Below are positions 33,374 through 41,899 of a stretch of 64,000 nt of DNA, one piece after another (the first letter of the stretch is position 1; each line of letters begins with the position of its first letter). Under the pieces are notes generated by a model that saw only the letters and a list, made by a program, of their open reading frames with translations, did not search any database and was not told where the DNA came from. The stretch is from assembly GCA_963728545.1 (NCBI GenBank), contig CAVSKO010000002.1, positions 2,666,001 through 2,730,000 of the forward strand, written 5' to 3'. The position numbers and the translations under genes are program-made. The DNA comes from DASUNP01 sp963728545. GTDB lineage: Bacteria; Acidobacteriota; Blastocatellia; UBA7656.

Positions 33374-34157
33374 GGGTCAAACCTTGATTGTTCTGGGAAC
33401 GACGCTGGCTCTGACGCTCACATTGATGTTTCTCCTGTGGCTCCTGAGCCTCGCCCGCAAGGATGCCGGCATCGTAGATTCGTTCTGGGGTATAGGCTTC
33501 GCCGCAATCGCCTGGATGTGCTTTGCCATCACAAATGGCTACCCGCCGCGCAAACTGCTCATCACAATTTTGGTGACGATCTGGGGACTGAGACTGGCTA
33601 TTCATATCTTCCGGCGCAACCACGAAACGGGCGAGGACTACCGGTATCGCCGGATGCGAGAACGCCACAAAGATTGTTTCGCTCTGGTGAGCCTGTTCAC
33701 GGTATTCGGTCTTCAAGGGGTGTTGATGTGGATCATCTCGTTCCCGATACAGGTGGCGCAGATTGCGCCCGCGCCTGACCGACTGACCTGGTTAGATTTT
33801 CTCGGTGTCGCGGTCTGGGGAATAGGATTTCTGTTTGAAGCAGTGGGCGACTGGCAGTTGATGCGCTTTAAAGCCGATCCGAATAACCGGGGCAAGGTGA
33901 TGGAGCGAGGGCTATGGGCTTACACGCGGCATCCGAATTATTTCGGTGACGCGACTCTCTGGTGGGGCCTTTTTCTTATTGCGCTGGCTACTCCCGGCAG
34001 CCTCTGGACAATTATAAGCCCGGCAATCATGACGTTCTTGCTTATCAAGATTTCAGGCGTGGCACTGCTGGAGAAGAGCCTGGTAAAAACCAAGCCGCAG
34101 TATCAAGATTATTTGCGCCGCACCAGCGCTTTTTTTCCCTGGATTCCCAGGCAGTGA
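33372..34157 (+). CDS. DUF1295 / steroid-5-alpha-reductase-like membrane protein
   Basis: 261 residues from TTG 33372 with GGAGAA upstream. Several membrane helices (GQTLIVLGTTLALTLTLMFL, ITILVTIWGLRLAIHIF, WLDFLGVAVWGIGFLFEAVG and others). The family block FEAVGDWQLMRFKADPNNRG, then LWAYTRHPNYFGDATLWWGL, is diagnostic of DUF1295 and of the C-terminal NADPH-binding part of the 5-alpha-reductase superfamily. The substrate is probably a membrane lipid, unidentified. Its first bases touch the truncated dehydrogenase on the other strand. Confidence 0.9.
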   Translation: MGQTLIVLGTTLALTLTLMFLLWLLSLARKDAGIVDSFWGIGFAAIAWMCFAITNGYPPRKLLITILVTIWGLRLAIHIFRRNHETGEDYRYRRMRERHKDCFALVSLFTVFGLQGVLMWIISFPIQVAQIAPAPDRLTWLDFLGVAVWGIGFLFEAVGDWQLMRFKADPNNRGKVMERGLWAYTRHPNYFGDATLWWGLFLIALATPGSLWTIISPAIMTFLLIKISGVALLEKSLVKTKPQYQDYLRRTSAFFPWIPRQ

Positions 34158-34160
34158 TGT

Positions 34161-34430
34161 TCAATATTCCGCAAAGGCTTCGTCGGGAAAGCAGTACAGC
34201 CAACGCTCTCCGGGTTCCGCCGATGCGATCACGGGATGGCCGCTCGCGCGCGCGTGCTTGCTCGCGTGGCGGTTGGGCGAGCTGTCGCAACACAGCGTCG
34301 CGCCGCACTCCTGACACGTCCGCAGATGGACCCATTGCGCGCCGATCTTCACACATTCATCGCACTCTCGGCGTTCTGCCTGCTTTACCGTCTTAACAGC
34401 TTTGATATGAGAGCAACCGACATCAGTCAT
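34161..34430 (-). CDS. UBP-type zinc-finger protein
   Basis: 89 residues from MTDVGCSHIKAVKTVKQAER (34430); longer readings overlap the upstream gene. The UBP (ZnF-UBP) zinc pattern is visible: CSH near residue 6, CDECVKIGAQWVHLRTCQECG, CCDSSPNRHASKHARASGHP, and ERWLYCFPDEAF at the end. In eukaryotes this fold binds the free ubiquitin C terminus; bacterial members have no known partner. It lies 13 bases downstream of the cNMP-binding flavoprotein gene. From memory the two often go together, suggesting joint function. Confidence 0.9.
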   Translation of the reverse strand: MTDVGCSHIKAVKTVKQAERRECDECVKIGAQWVHLRTCQECGATLCCDSSPNRHASKHARASGHPVIASAEPGERWLYCFPDEAFAEY

Positions 34431-34443
34431 CTTATTATTCCTT

Positions 34444-36123
34444 TCATTCGTGCAGCACTTGATGTACGAATGCCACCGCAATCGATCCTTCGCCGACTGC
34501 CGACGCCACACGCTTGATGCTGCCTCCGCGAACATCGCCGACTGCGAACACTCCGGGCAGACTGGTTTCGAGCAGATGAGGCGCGCGGGCGAGCGGCCAA
34601 TGCGCCGCAGCTAAATCGTCCTCGGACAAATCCGGTCCCGTCTTTATAAACCCTTTCGCGTCAAGCGCGAGACAGCCATCGAGCCACCCTGTGCTGGGAA
34701 CCGCGCCGGTCAGGAGAAAGACGTGACTGATAGGGTGGGCCTCGATGTTCCCTGTGAGATTGTCCCGCCAGCTTATATGCTCCAGATGATTGCCCCCTTC
34801 CAGGGCCACGATCTCTGTTTGCGGTCGTAAAACGATGGCCGGACTCTGTTCGATACGACGAATGAGATAGCGCGACATGGTCTCTGCCAATCCGTCCGAC
34901 CGTACGAGCACGTGGACAAGCCTGGCAGTCTGCGCGAGAAAAACGGCGGCCTGGCCCGCAGAGTTGCCTCCTCCTACTACAACCACCTCTTCCCCTTTGC
35001 ATAGCTGCGCTTCGATAAATGTTGCGCCGTAGTACACACCCGCGCCCTCAAACCGCGACAAGTTTTCCAGCGGCAGTCTCCGGTATTCGGCGCCGGTCGC
35101 GATGATTATCGTGCGCGCAGGCACGCTCGGACCATTGTCGATCTCAATAGCGTAAGGCTTGCGGTCACATGAAAGCTGTTTGGCGCCCTTCGCGATTAGC
35201 ACTTGCGCGCCGAACTTCTGCGCCTGTGTGTAAGCTCGCGCCGCCAACTCCTGACCCGATATGCCCGTCGGAAAGCCGAGGTAATTTTCTATCTTTGAAC
35301 TCGAACCGGCCTGTCCCCCAGGCGAATCCGACTCGACCACCAGGACATCAAGTCCTTCAGACGCGCCATACACAGCCGCCGCGAGGCCCGAGGGGCCAGC
35401 CCCTACGATAACCACGTCGCGGATGTGTGTCTGATCAATTGCTTCGTTGAAACCGAGACAATCGGCAATCTGCTGATTGGTCGGGTTGCGAAGCACAACT
35501 TCGCCGCGACAGATCAGGACGGGCACGTCAGATTCGGCGACGTGGAAACGATCCAGCAGATCCTGGACGCCGATGTCACGATCAAGATCAATGTAAGAGT
35601 ACGGATGGCCGTTGCGCGTCAAGAACTCTTTGACGCGAAGCGTTCCCGCGCAATGGATAGACCCGACCAGCACGACATCTCCAAGCCCCTGCGCAATCAA
35701 TTCCACCCTGCGGAGGATAAAGGCTCGCATGAGTATATCGCTCAACTCACTGTCGGTTTGTACGAGAGAGAGCAAATGTTCGCGATCAACTTCGATGACT
35801 TCGCCCGATTCGACCACGCGTATTTGTGCAAGCCCTCGGCGACCTGAAAGCATGGTTACTTCGCCGGTAAACATGCCCGGTCGAAAGACGGCGACGATCT
35901 CTTCGGTTGCGCCTGGATGCCGGGCGATTTCGATTTGACCTTCGGTGACGACGAAGAACCGTTTGGTGCGCTCGCCTGCTTCGACCAGCACCTCGCCCTG
36001 CGCGATCCGCCGCCTGTGACCGAGCGAAGCGATCCGCGCGACCTGGGCTTCGGTCAATGTCGGGAACATCTCTTCGGAGTTTGATGCCTTGTCCGATGCG
36101 GCCTGTGGCGTTTTGTCGCTCAT
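34444..36123 (-). CDS. cNMP-binding domain fused to thioredoxin-reductase-like flavoprotein
   Basis: 559 residues. Domains in order: a cyclic-nucleotide-binding domain (about 20-140; FFVVTEGQIEIARHPG, GMFTGEVTMLSGRRGLAQIR), a glutaredoxin-like stretch (about 155-225; LTRNGHPYSYIDLDRD, VLICRGEVVLRNPTN), and an FAD/NAD(P) oxidoreductase (about 235-559; DVVIVGAGPSGLAAAVYGAS, VVVVGGGNSAGQAAVFLAQ, GVFAVGDVR). The CxxC redox pair of true thioredoxin reductases is absent; that position reads VYYGATFIEAQLC. It is therefore not a standard thioredoxin reductase. It starts 29 bases after the restored stop of the dehydrogenase gene upstream. Confidence 0.9.
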   Translation of the reverse strand: MSDKTPQAASDKASNSEEMFPTLTEAQVARIASLGHRRRIAQGEVLVEAGERTKRFFVVTEGQIEIARHPGATEEIVAVFRPGMFTGEVTMLSGRRGLAQIRVVESGEVIEVDREHLLSLVQTDSELSDILMRAFILRRVELIAQGLGDVVLVGSIHCAGTLRVKEFLTRNGHPYSYIDLDRDIGVQDLLDRFHVAESDVPVLICRGEVVLRNPTNQQIADCLGFNEAIDQTHIRDVVIVGAGPSGLAAAVYGASEGLDVLVVESDSPGGQAGSSSKIENYLGFPTGISGQELAARAYTQAQKFGAQVLIAKGAKQLSCDRKPYAIEIDNGPSVPARTIIIATGAEYRRLPLENLSRFEGAGVYYGATFIEAQLCKGEEVVVVGGGNSAGQAAVFLAQTARLVHVLVRSDGLAETMSRYLIRRIEQSPAIVLRPQTEIVALEGGNHLEHISWRDNLTGNIEAHPISHVFLLTGAVPSTGWLDGCLALDAKGFIKTGPDLSEDDLAAAHWPLARAPHLLETSLPGVFAVGDVRGGSIKRVASAVGEGSIAVAFVHQVLHE

Positions 36124-36152
36124 GGCGGCGTAGGTATCCCTTCGCTCAGGTT

Positions 36153-37161
36153 TTAATATTTGACGACGATCTTGCCAAAGTGAGAGCCGCTCTCCATGTA
36201 TTTCAAAGCTTCGCGCACCTCTTCAAACGCGAAGGTCTTGTTCGATCACCGGCCTCAAATGATTCGCTTCAATGGCGCGATTCATGTCCTCAAACATGCG
36301 GCGCGAGCCTACGAAGATGCCTTGCAGCCGAACGCCTTTCATCAAGACGCTGAGCGGGTTGAAATCGCCCCCGCTTGCCAGCACGCCGATCAGGTCGACC
36401 TGACCTCCGACGCGGACGGAGGCCAAAGATTTGGATAGAGTCCCCGCGCCGCCGACTTCGATCACGTGATCGACGCCCGTTTTTTTCGTCAAGCTCAAAA
36501 CTTCTTTGTCCCAATCCGGGCTCTTTTTGTAATTGATTGTTTCGTCCGCGCCAAGTTCACGGGCCCTCTCAAGCTTCTCGTCGCTGCTCGAAGTAATGAA
36601 CACCCGCGCCCCGTGCATCTTCGCCAACTGTAAAGCGAAGATAGAGACGCCGCCCGTGCCGAGCGCCAGAACTGTCTCTCCGGCCTTAAGGCCCCCCGAG
36701 ATGACCAGCGCGTTCCAGGCTGTCACCGCCGCGCAAGGCAGCGTCGCGGCTTCTTCGAACGAAAGGTGCTCGGGGATTTTGACCAGGCCTTCTTCGCTGA
36801 ACGCGCCGTACTCGCGCAAAACCCCGTCCATGTCTCCCGCGCCGAGCGAGCTGCGATTCTTCTGCGTCGAGGGCGGGCCTTCGAGCCAGCTCTGCACGAA
36901 GATCGGGCAGACGCGATCGCCAACTTTCCATTTCGTCACGCCTTCGCCTGTGGCCACGACTTCGCCCGCGCCGTCCGAAAAAGGCACCGCCGGCAATTTC
37001 GCCCTCGGGTTGTACGTGCCTTTGACAAACATCAGGTCGCGGTAATTCAAAGAGGCCGCGTGAAATTTGACCACGACCTCACCCGCCGTCGCTTGCGGCT
37101 CGTCGCGCTCGACCGGCGCGAGGTTATCAATCCCAAATTGTCGAGCTTCGTAAGCTTTCAT
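36153..37161 (-). CDS. Medium-chain NAD(P)-dependent alcohol dehydrogenase, one-base frameshift near 3' end
   Basis: It starts at MKAYEARQFGIDNLAPVERD (37161). SLNYRDLMFVKGTYNPRAKL replaces the zinc motif of classical enzymes, LALGTGGVSIFALQLAKMHG is the cofactor turn, and DHVIEVGGAGTLSKSLASVR follows. The reading as it stands stops at 36223 after ...PVIEQDLRV. Removing one A in GATCGAACAAG (coding strand, near 36238-36241) restores KTFAFEEVREALKYMESGSH and FGKIVVKY, ending at 36153, 335 residues, as in intact relatives. The extra base is either decay or an assembly error. Likely a zinc-free quinone-reductase-like oxidoreductase. Confidence 0.88.
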
Positions 37162-37273
37162 TTCTCTCCTTCGCGATATCGTCAGATTATTTCCTTTGCC
37201 CGACGACATTGTCTCGCGCAGGTCGGCTAAAGCTCAACTCATTCTCGACTGCTTTGGATATTCAGACCTTCGA

Positions 37274-37951
37274 TCAATGTTCGACCAGCTTTAATCTCTT
37301 GATGCACTCGGGCGAATTATTACGCGGCGAGTTCACAAGCTTCGATACCGGGTAGGCTTCCATCCCCTCCGAAGGACTGGGCTTGAGCAATCCCAGCAGA
37401 TGACTGGGATCCGCCGTCTTAGGATCGAGCCATTCGTCTTGAAGCTCACTGGGTATAATGACCGGCATCCTGTCGTGTATGGGCTTCATAAGCTCGTTCG
37501 CATCGGTTGTGATGATCGCGCAGGTTTTGACCTCCTCGCCTTCGGGCGATTTCCACACCTCGTACAGACCCGCGAAACCGAACGGCTTTCCCGACTTCAG
37601 ACGGATGTAGACCGGCCTCTTAGCCACCCCCTGTCCCTGCCACTCGTAGAACCCGTCGGCGACTACCAGGCATCGCCGTTTCTTGAACGCGTTTCTGTAG
37701 CTGGCCTTCTCGGTTATAGTCTCGGCCCTCGCGTTTATCATACGGTTTCCGACCGAAAGGTCTTTTGCCCAGGACGGCACCAGCCCCCACCGCACGGGCA
37801 CAAGCTGCTTGACGCCGTCCGTGATAACAACGGCCACTTTCTGTGTCGGGGCTATGTTATAGCTCGGCCCCAGATCACACGAAACTTCTTCAACGCCGAA
37901 CTCTTCCGCTATGGCCGGGATACTTTGACTTCGAGTGAATCTGCCACACAT
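37274..37951 (-). CDS. SOS-response-associated peptidase (SRAP/HMCES family)
   Basis: 225 residues with GGAG upstream. Cys2 of MCGRFT is the residue that crosslinks to abasic sites in single-stranded DNA. Other SRAP signatures are YNIAPTQKVAVV, RWGLVPSWAKD, INARAETI, RCLVVADGFYEWQ and HDRMPVII (the conserved Asn, Glu and His). It protects abasic sites during replication. Its neighbour at 38500 is a PARP, also a DNA-damage-type protein, so a small repair cluster is possible. Confidence 0.95.
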   Translation of the reverse strand: MCGRFTRSQSIPAIAEEFGVEEVSCDLGPSYNIAPTQKVAVVITDGVKQLVPVRWGLVPSWAKDLSVGNRMINARAETITEKASYRNAFKKRRCLVVADGFYEWQGQGVAKRPVYIRLKSGKPFGFAGLYEVWKSPEGEEVKTCAIITTDANELMKPIHDRMPVIIPSELQDEWLDPKTADPSHLLGLLKPSPSEGMEAYPVSKLVNSPRNNSPECIKRLKLVEH

Positions 37952-37977
37952 AAAAATCGCTCCTATCTGATAAAACC

Positions 37978-38478
37978 TCAGTTTATGTCCGTGTCGCCAG
38001 GCTTGATGACGATGACCAAACCGGAGACTACATTTAGAGTGATTGCAGGCGAGGCTGCGAGACTCAAGCCAAACGCGCGGGCAAGCTCGTCGGATACAAA
38101 CAGCACATCGCGCAGATTATGATCCGCATCCATCTGCATCGCATCTATGGCTGCATAGTTTCGCCCTCTACTTTTCGCCGGCGCAATGGCGCGCGGGCGA
38201 ATCGAGGGGCGATGCAATCCGGCGTCGGTCCCGTACGGATGATAGACAAAAGCCGCCGCCGCGATCTCCGCAAATCTGGTCAGCGTTCGCTCGTATCCGA
38301 AACGCCACATCAACTCATCCGCAACGCGCTTGATGTCCCTTCTTATCTCACGGTGAAATTTTCTCACTCTCTTCCCCTGAAGGTCGAGGGTGACATCGAA
38401 TGCCGTGAACATCTGCCCCGTCGCCATCCTTTGCTCGACGGCTTTTTCTATTCGGTTGAAAGTGCGCAGGTCACACAT
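37978..38478 (-). CDS. Hypothetical protein between SRAP and PARP genes, 166 aa
   Basis: Not recognised. It has a good AGGAGG ribosome site. The first half is basic and helical (RIEKAVEQRMATGQMFTAFD, GKRVRKFHREIRRDIKRVAD) and could form a winged-helix-like or gene-silencing-type DNA-binding unit. The second half (IDAMQMDADHNLRDVLFVSD, then SPAITLNVVSGLVIVIKPGD) is beta-rich. The layout suggests a cytoplasmic nucleic-acid-binding protein, but this is a guess. It lies 21 bases after the PARP stop and 26 before the SRAP start. Confidence 0.65.
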   Translation of the reverse strand: MCDLRTFNRIEKAVEQRMATGQMFTAFDVTLDLQGKRVRKFHREIRRDIKRVADELMWRFGYERTLTRFAEIAAAAFVYHPYGTDAGLHRPSIRPRAIAPAKSRGRNYAAIDAMQMDADHNLRDVLFVSDELARAFGLSLAASPAITLNVVSGLVIVIKPGDTDIN

Positions 38479-38499
38479 CGTCTTGGCCTCCTTTGAAAT

Positions 38500-39795
38500 T
38501 TAGAACTGCTGGCGATTGGTGGGGGAAAACTCGACCAGGTATTTCGGATTTATCTGGCGGGTATCATACACGATCATCTCGTTGTTGACGACGCCCGACC
38601 AGCGCGCTTTGGCGAATGTAGAGTCGTAGCGCTTTTTAGGATAGTTGTGGCTCCATATCTTCGGCACGAAGTGGCGGCCCATCGCTACGTCATTCAGCGG
38701 CATGAAACAGTTCTGATCCTGTGCTCCGCCCCAGTAGCCGAATGAGTAGTTCAGGCTCTTCGTGGATTGGTCCGAGAAGTAGACGCCGTTGCCGAACATG
38801 CGACCCGTGCAGTGCGGCGCGTTGGAAGGCGGGATGACAAAGCCGCTCTTGAGGATCGAAAGCAGGTTGCTGACCCTCGTGCCGTGCCACAGCTCCATTA
38901 TATTGCCTAACGTCCTGCCGTAACCGTCGAATGCTTCTTTCATCAACCTGATCTCCACCTCGTAGACGAGCATCGCGTCCAATTGATGGCAGACATGAAT
39001 GCTCTGTCTTGTCCCGTGATAGAACCTTCGGATGCGGTCTATCACCTTGCCGTCTTCCACGAGCTTCAGCCTGGCCTCGAACAGCTTCATCTCGCGCGGC
39101 TGAGCCTGTCCGTCGGGCGCGTCAATCACAAGCTTGAGACTCGCCTCAAGGGAATCGAGAATCTCATTCTGTTTATGTATAGCGCCAAGGTCAGGGTAAA
39201 GTAATTCGGGCGAGAGCTTGCGGCTTACTTTCTGCGGGACGAGCCTGAGATAATCGTTTAGCAGTTCTATATAGTTTGAGTCATTGAATTCTCGCCGCTC
39301 GACGTAATCGGCCATCTTGCTCAGTGTCGCGCGCGCGCCGTCAATGGCGTCCTCGGTGATGATACCGAGCGGAGTCGAAAACGTTCCCCTCGAAGTGTCG
39401 TAAACCAGTTGCGTCGAGGAAAGAATGTTATGAACGTTCGCACGGGCTAGCCGCCTTACCAGTTCAAGCGTCTGCGGCGAATCGGTCTCTATCTGTTTGG
39501 CGGCGATAGCGGCCACCTGATGCTTAGGAGCAGAGCTTGCAATGACACCGCAGCCGCTCAGTACCTTGAGCCTCTGATAGCCCTTGCCCTCCTTCTGCCT
39601 GCACTTTGACTCAAAGAAGCTCGATGCAAGAATTTGCGAAGGAAAATTCTTTACCTGCGTCTGACCGCACCCGCCGACGCGGCCCCATTGAATGCTGCAC
39701 GAACTGCTTGAAAGCTCTTGTATGTTCCAGAACTTGTTGTTATTGCCTGCCACGTCAGCGTAGATGTATCTTGCTTCACGAACCGTGCTATCCAT
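38500..39795 (-). CDS. Bacterial poly(ADP-ribose) polymerase (WGR + PARP catalytic domains)
   Basis: 431 residues, GGGGAGG before the ATG. A WGR domain (residues ~10-80) has the hallmark SCSIQWGRVGGCGQTQVK. A helical PARP regulatory domain follows (about 105-230). The catalytic ADP-ribosyltransferase domain (about 245-431) contains the H-Y-E triad: LWHGTRVSNLLSILKSGF, GNGVYFSDQSTKSLNYSFGY and a final NNEMIVYD. This is the eukaryote-like PARP1/2/3 arrangement, known but uncommon in bacteria. It would add ADP-ribose from NAD+ to proteins or DNA ends. No macrodomain or glycohydrolase gene is visible nearby. Confidence 0.93.
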   Translation of the reverse strand: MDSTVREARYIYADVAGNNNKFWNIQELSSSSCSIQWGRVGGCGQTQVKNFPSQILASSFFESKCRQKEGKGYQRLKVLSGCGVIASSAPKHQVAAIAAKQIETDSPQTLELVRRLARANVHNILSSTQLVYDTSRGTFSTPLGIITEDAIDGARATLSKMADYVERREFNDSNYIELLNDYLRLVPQKVSRKLSPELLYPDLGAIHKQNEILDSLEASLKLVIDAPDGQAQPREMKLFEARLKLVEDGKVIDRIRRFYHGTRQSIHVCHQLDAMLVYEVEIRLMKEAFDGYGRTLGNIMELWHGTRVSNLLSILKSGFVIPPSNAPHCTGRMFGNGVYFSDQSTKSLNYSFGYWGGAQDQNCFMPLNDVAMGRHFVPKIWSHNYPKKRYDSTFAKARWSGVVNNEMIVYDTRQINPKYLVEFSPTNRQQF

Positions 39796-39949
39796 AGCAC
39801 TGTGCCTCCCCTCAATATAATCAACATCTGGGAGCAGAACCCTCTAACTGACTTCTTCGCTACAATATACGATGGAAAAATAGGATTGTTTCACAAATGA
39901 AACAACATTGCAAGCGCTGTTGCGCGAGTCGGATTTATGTATGGGGAGG

Positions 39950-40153
39950 GTTTCTGAAAGCCTCGAAGAGGCGAAATTCAACAGCCTGGAGCGGTTAGCC
40001 CCAGGTCAGCGCCAGACAACACGACAAACCCTGAAAGGGCGAAATAATTCCAATTTTATTTCGCCCTTTCAGGGCTTCTTGATGCATGCCTGCGTTACCC
40101 GGCGCGCGGCAGCCGGGCTATCGAATTTCGCCTCTTCGAGGCTTTTCAGAAAC
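39950..40153. repeat. Nested palindromic repeat, family 2, copy 1
   Basis: The outer arms at 39950-39979 and 40122-40153 (TTTCTGAAAGCCTCGAAGAG and its inverse, one indel) enclose an inner hairpin with CCTGAAAGGGCGAAATA and TATTTCGCCCTTTCAGG (40029-40074). A related inner hairpin occurs at 44442-44495. The right arm abuts a cut-off dehydrogenase start. The overall shape suggests a non-autonomous mobile palindrome. Confidence 0.8.
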
Positions 40154-40298
40154 TCTCTCCATGAGGAGCGTGACAGGCGCGGCCCGCGCAAGTCGCTAGA
40201 CTTACGTCAGCGCCGATTCGTGCCAGGCTCAACGCCGCGTTTTTACCCAACCCGCGGCTCCCGCCCGTTATCAGTGCGATCTTTTCGTTGATTCTCAT
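40146..40298 (-). pseudogene. N-terminal remnant of a short-chain dehydrogenase
   Basis: It begins MRINEKIALITGGSRGLGKN, the Rossmann NAD(P) motif TGGSRGLG, and goes on as AALSLARIGADVSLATCA before running into the family 2 repeat and stopping at 40146. The rest of the gene is absent. It lies 45 bases downstream of the next dehydrogenase fragment, on the same strand. Confidence 0.7.
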
Positions 40299-40343
40299 TC
40301 TGTTTAACTTCCCTGGCTTGTGCGTTGCCGCGCCGTCAAGCCT

Positions 40344-41015
40344 TCAGTATTGGCTTGCGGTCGGTCGAACGATGATCTCGTTGACATCAACGTCAGCAGG
40401 CTGTTCGATGGCAAAAAGAATTGCTCTTGCTATCGCATCCGGGCCAATCGCAATCCTCCGGAACTCTCGCATTCCTTCGCGCGCGGCGGGGTCAGAGATA
40501 GTGTCGGCAAGCTCCGACTCTGTCACTCCCGGCGAAATGACCGTTACGCGTATGTCGCCGCCGACTTCCTGGCGCAGCCCTTCGGAGATAGCCAGCACGG
40601 CGAATTTCGTCGCGCAGTAGACTGCTCCGGTAGGAACCACCATATGACCGCCGATGGAAGAGATGTTGATGAACTGACCAAAGCCATGCTTCTTCATGAT
40701 CGGCAGCCCCGCCGCTATGCCGTGAAGCACGCCACGGATGTTGACGTCGATCATCTGGTTCCATTCGTCAATCTTGAGCGCTTCAAGTGGCGAAAGCGGC
40801 ATCACGCCCGCGTTGTTGATGACGACGTCCACTTTCCCGAACTTGCTTTGCGCGAAATCGATGAAGGCTTCGACCTCTTCGCGCCGGGTCACATCAAGCG
40901 CACGATACTCCGCCGCACCGCCTTCGGCGCGGATTGTTGACACCAGCTTTTCCAGAGTGCAGGCTCTTTGCTCGTCTCTGACGGAGACATTGTCGGGGGC
41001 AAATAAATAAGCCAC
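40344..41015 (-). pseudogene. Short-chain dehydrogenase lacking its N terminus, fused to RNA-repair gene debris
   Basis: From about 40960 leftward it is a normal SDR: LEKLVSTIRAEGGAAEYRAL, VDVVINNAGVMPL, NISSIGGHMVVPTG, the catalytic YCATK, and VISPGVTESELAD. Its first ~20 residues, MAYLFAPDNVSVRDEQ, are an out-of-frame reading of a Pnkp fragment rather than a Rossmann start, so the cofactor-binding TGxxxGxG is missing. The open frame is preserved by chance. It is unlikely to be an active enzyme. Confidence 0.75.
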
Positions 41016-41226
41016 TTGGGATTTGCGGCGAAGCGGCTCATGACTTCGAGCGCCGCCGTAGCGTTCTCCGCTCTGATAGTCACGCTGCGATGCAGGCGAG
41101 TCGAGATGATGCGCTTACCCAGTACGTCTTCAATGTCGAGAACGTCATCGTGCTGCTGTTGCGCAGACAGTGAGGGAGCCTTGGCCTCTTCGGGAAGAAA
41201 CGGCTTTGCCGATTCGTAGTAGGTCC
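40955..41226 (-). pseudogene. Internal fragment of bacterial polynucleotide kinase-phosphatase (Pnkp)
   Basis: The reading carries DVLDIEDVLGKRIISTRLHR, VTIRAENATAALEVMSRFAA and NPKWLIYLPPTMSPSETS. These match the beginning of the ligase part of bacterial Pnkp, the RNA-repair enzyme. Both the kinase-phosphatase part before it and the rest of the ligase are gone. On one side it joins a Hen1 remnant and on the other a dehydrogenase. Confidence 0.7.
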
Positions 41227-41348
41227 GGGTAGAAGACGTGAGCCTGGCCGAACGACAGTTTGAATGATTGGGCGCTCGAAGGATTCTTATGAAGCAAGTA
41301 CCCCAGGTCCGTTGCCGGTGAATGCGTGCTGGTTATTGTAAGAAGCAT
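41226..41348 (-). pseudogene. N-terminal remnant of Hen1 RNA methyltransferase
   Basis: It begins MLLTITSTHSPATDLGYLLH, continues KNPSSAQSFKLSFGQAHVFYP, then leaves the family. This is the characteristic start of bacterial Hen1, the 3'-terminal RNA 2'-O-methyltransferase whose gene normally precedes pnkp in a two-gene RNA-repair operon. Here both genes are reduced to fragments in the original order. Confidence 0.68.
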
Positions 41349-41437
41349 CTATTATCACGATTCCTAAATTCGTTTTGCAGTTTAGTGAATAATTATATAC
41401 AGCCTGGATTGCTCCTTACAGAAAAAAGGACGTAAGC

Positions 41438-41899
41438 TCAGAATCGCGAAACGACCCACAAAGAGCCCGCGATGGCGACAATATCTTCGATTAGAGCGAC
41501 GTAGATGTCCGGCTTACCCAGAGCTTTCACGATTCGTGTGCGCGCCTGATAACCTCCGAAACAGCCTACGACGCCGCCGGCGGCGCCAAGCAGCGCGCCT
41601 GGCAAAGCTCCCTGCCCTCCGGCTGTGGCAATGCACGCGCCCGCCAATCCGCCCATCACAATACGCGCGATCAACCCCAGGGGCGACGTGCGGCTCGGTG
41701 TCTTAGGAAGCTTATCGGCCACAAGTTCTCCAACTGCGAGCAGTGTGAAAACGATGACGGCGGGAAGTGAGCCGATGAGCGAGAGCGGGCGTTCCAGCTT
41801 CAGCCAGCCCAGGTGCGCGGCCCACGCAGTCGCCGCCGCAGGAGTAAGCGACCGCAGCCCAGTAAATACTCCGATGAGAAAAGCAAAAAGAAGCGTCAT
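41438..41899 (-). CDS. DUF4126-type small integral membrane protein
   Basis: 153 residues, about four hydrophobic helices. The start LLFAFLIGVFTGLRSLTPAA is characteristic of DUF4126, followed by SLPAVIVFTLLAVGELVADK and a glycine-rich segment (GGLAGACIATAGGQGALPGA, LLGAAGGVVGCFGGYQAR). The C-terminal helix is YVALIEDIVAIAGSLWVV. Function unknown. It stands alone with no operon partner. Confidence 0.85.
   Translation of the reverse strand: MTLLFAFLIGVFTGLRSLTPAAATAWAAHLGWLKLERPLSLIGSLPAVIVFTLLAVGELVADKLPKTPSRTSPLGLIARIVMGGLAGACIATAGGQGALPGALLGAAGGVVGCFGGYQARTRIVKALGKPDIYVALIEDIVAIAGSLWVVSRF

Noticed and set aside
33258..33716. 152-residue minus-strand reading
   Set aside because: It is antisense to the DUF1295 gene and only partly overlaps the SDR remnant in another frame.
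34444..36123. Simple thioredoxin reductase call
   Set aside because: The catalytic CxxC is missing and a cNMP-binding domain is fused at the N terminus.
39908..40291. 127-residue plus-strand reading over the repeat
   Set aside because: It consists mostly of the family 2 palindrome and antisense SDR sequence, with no protein family features.
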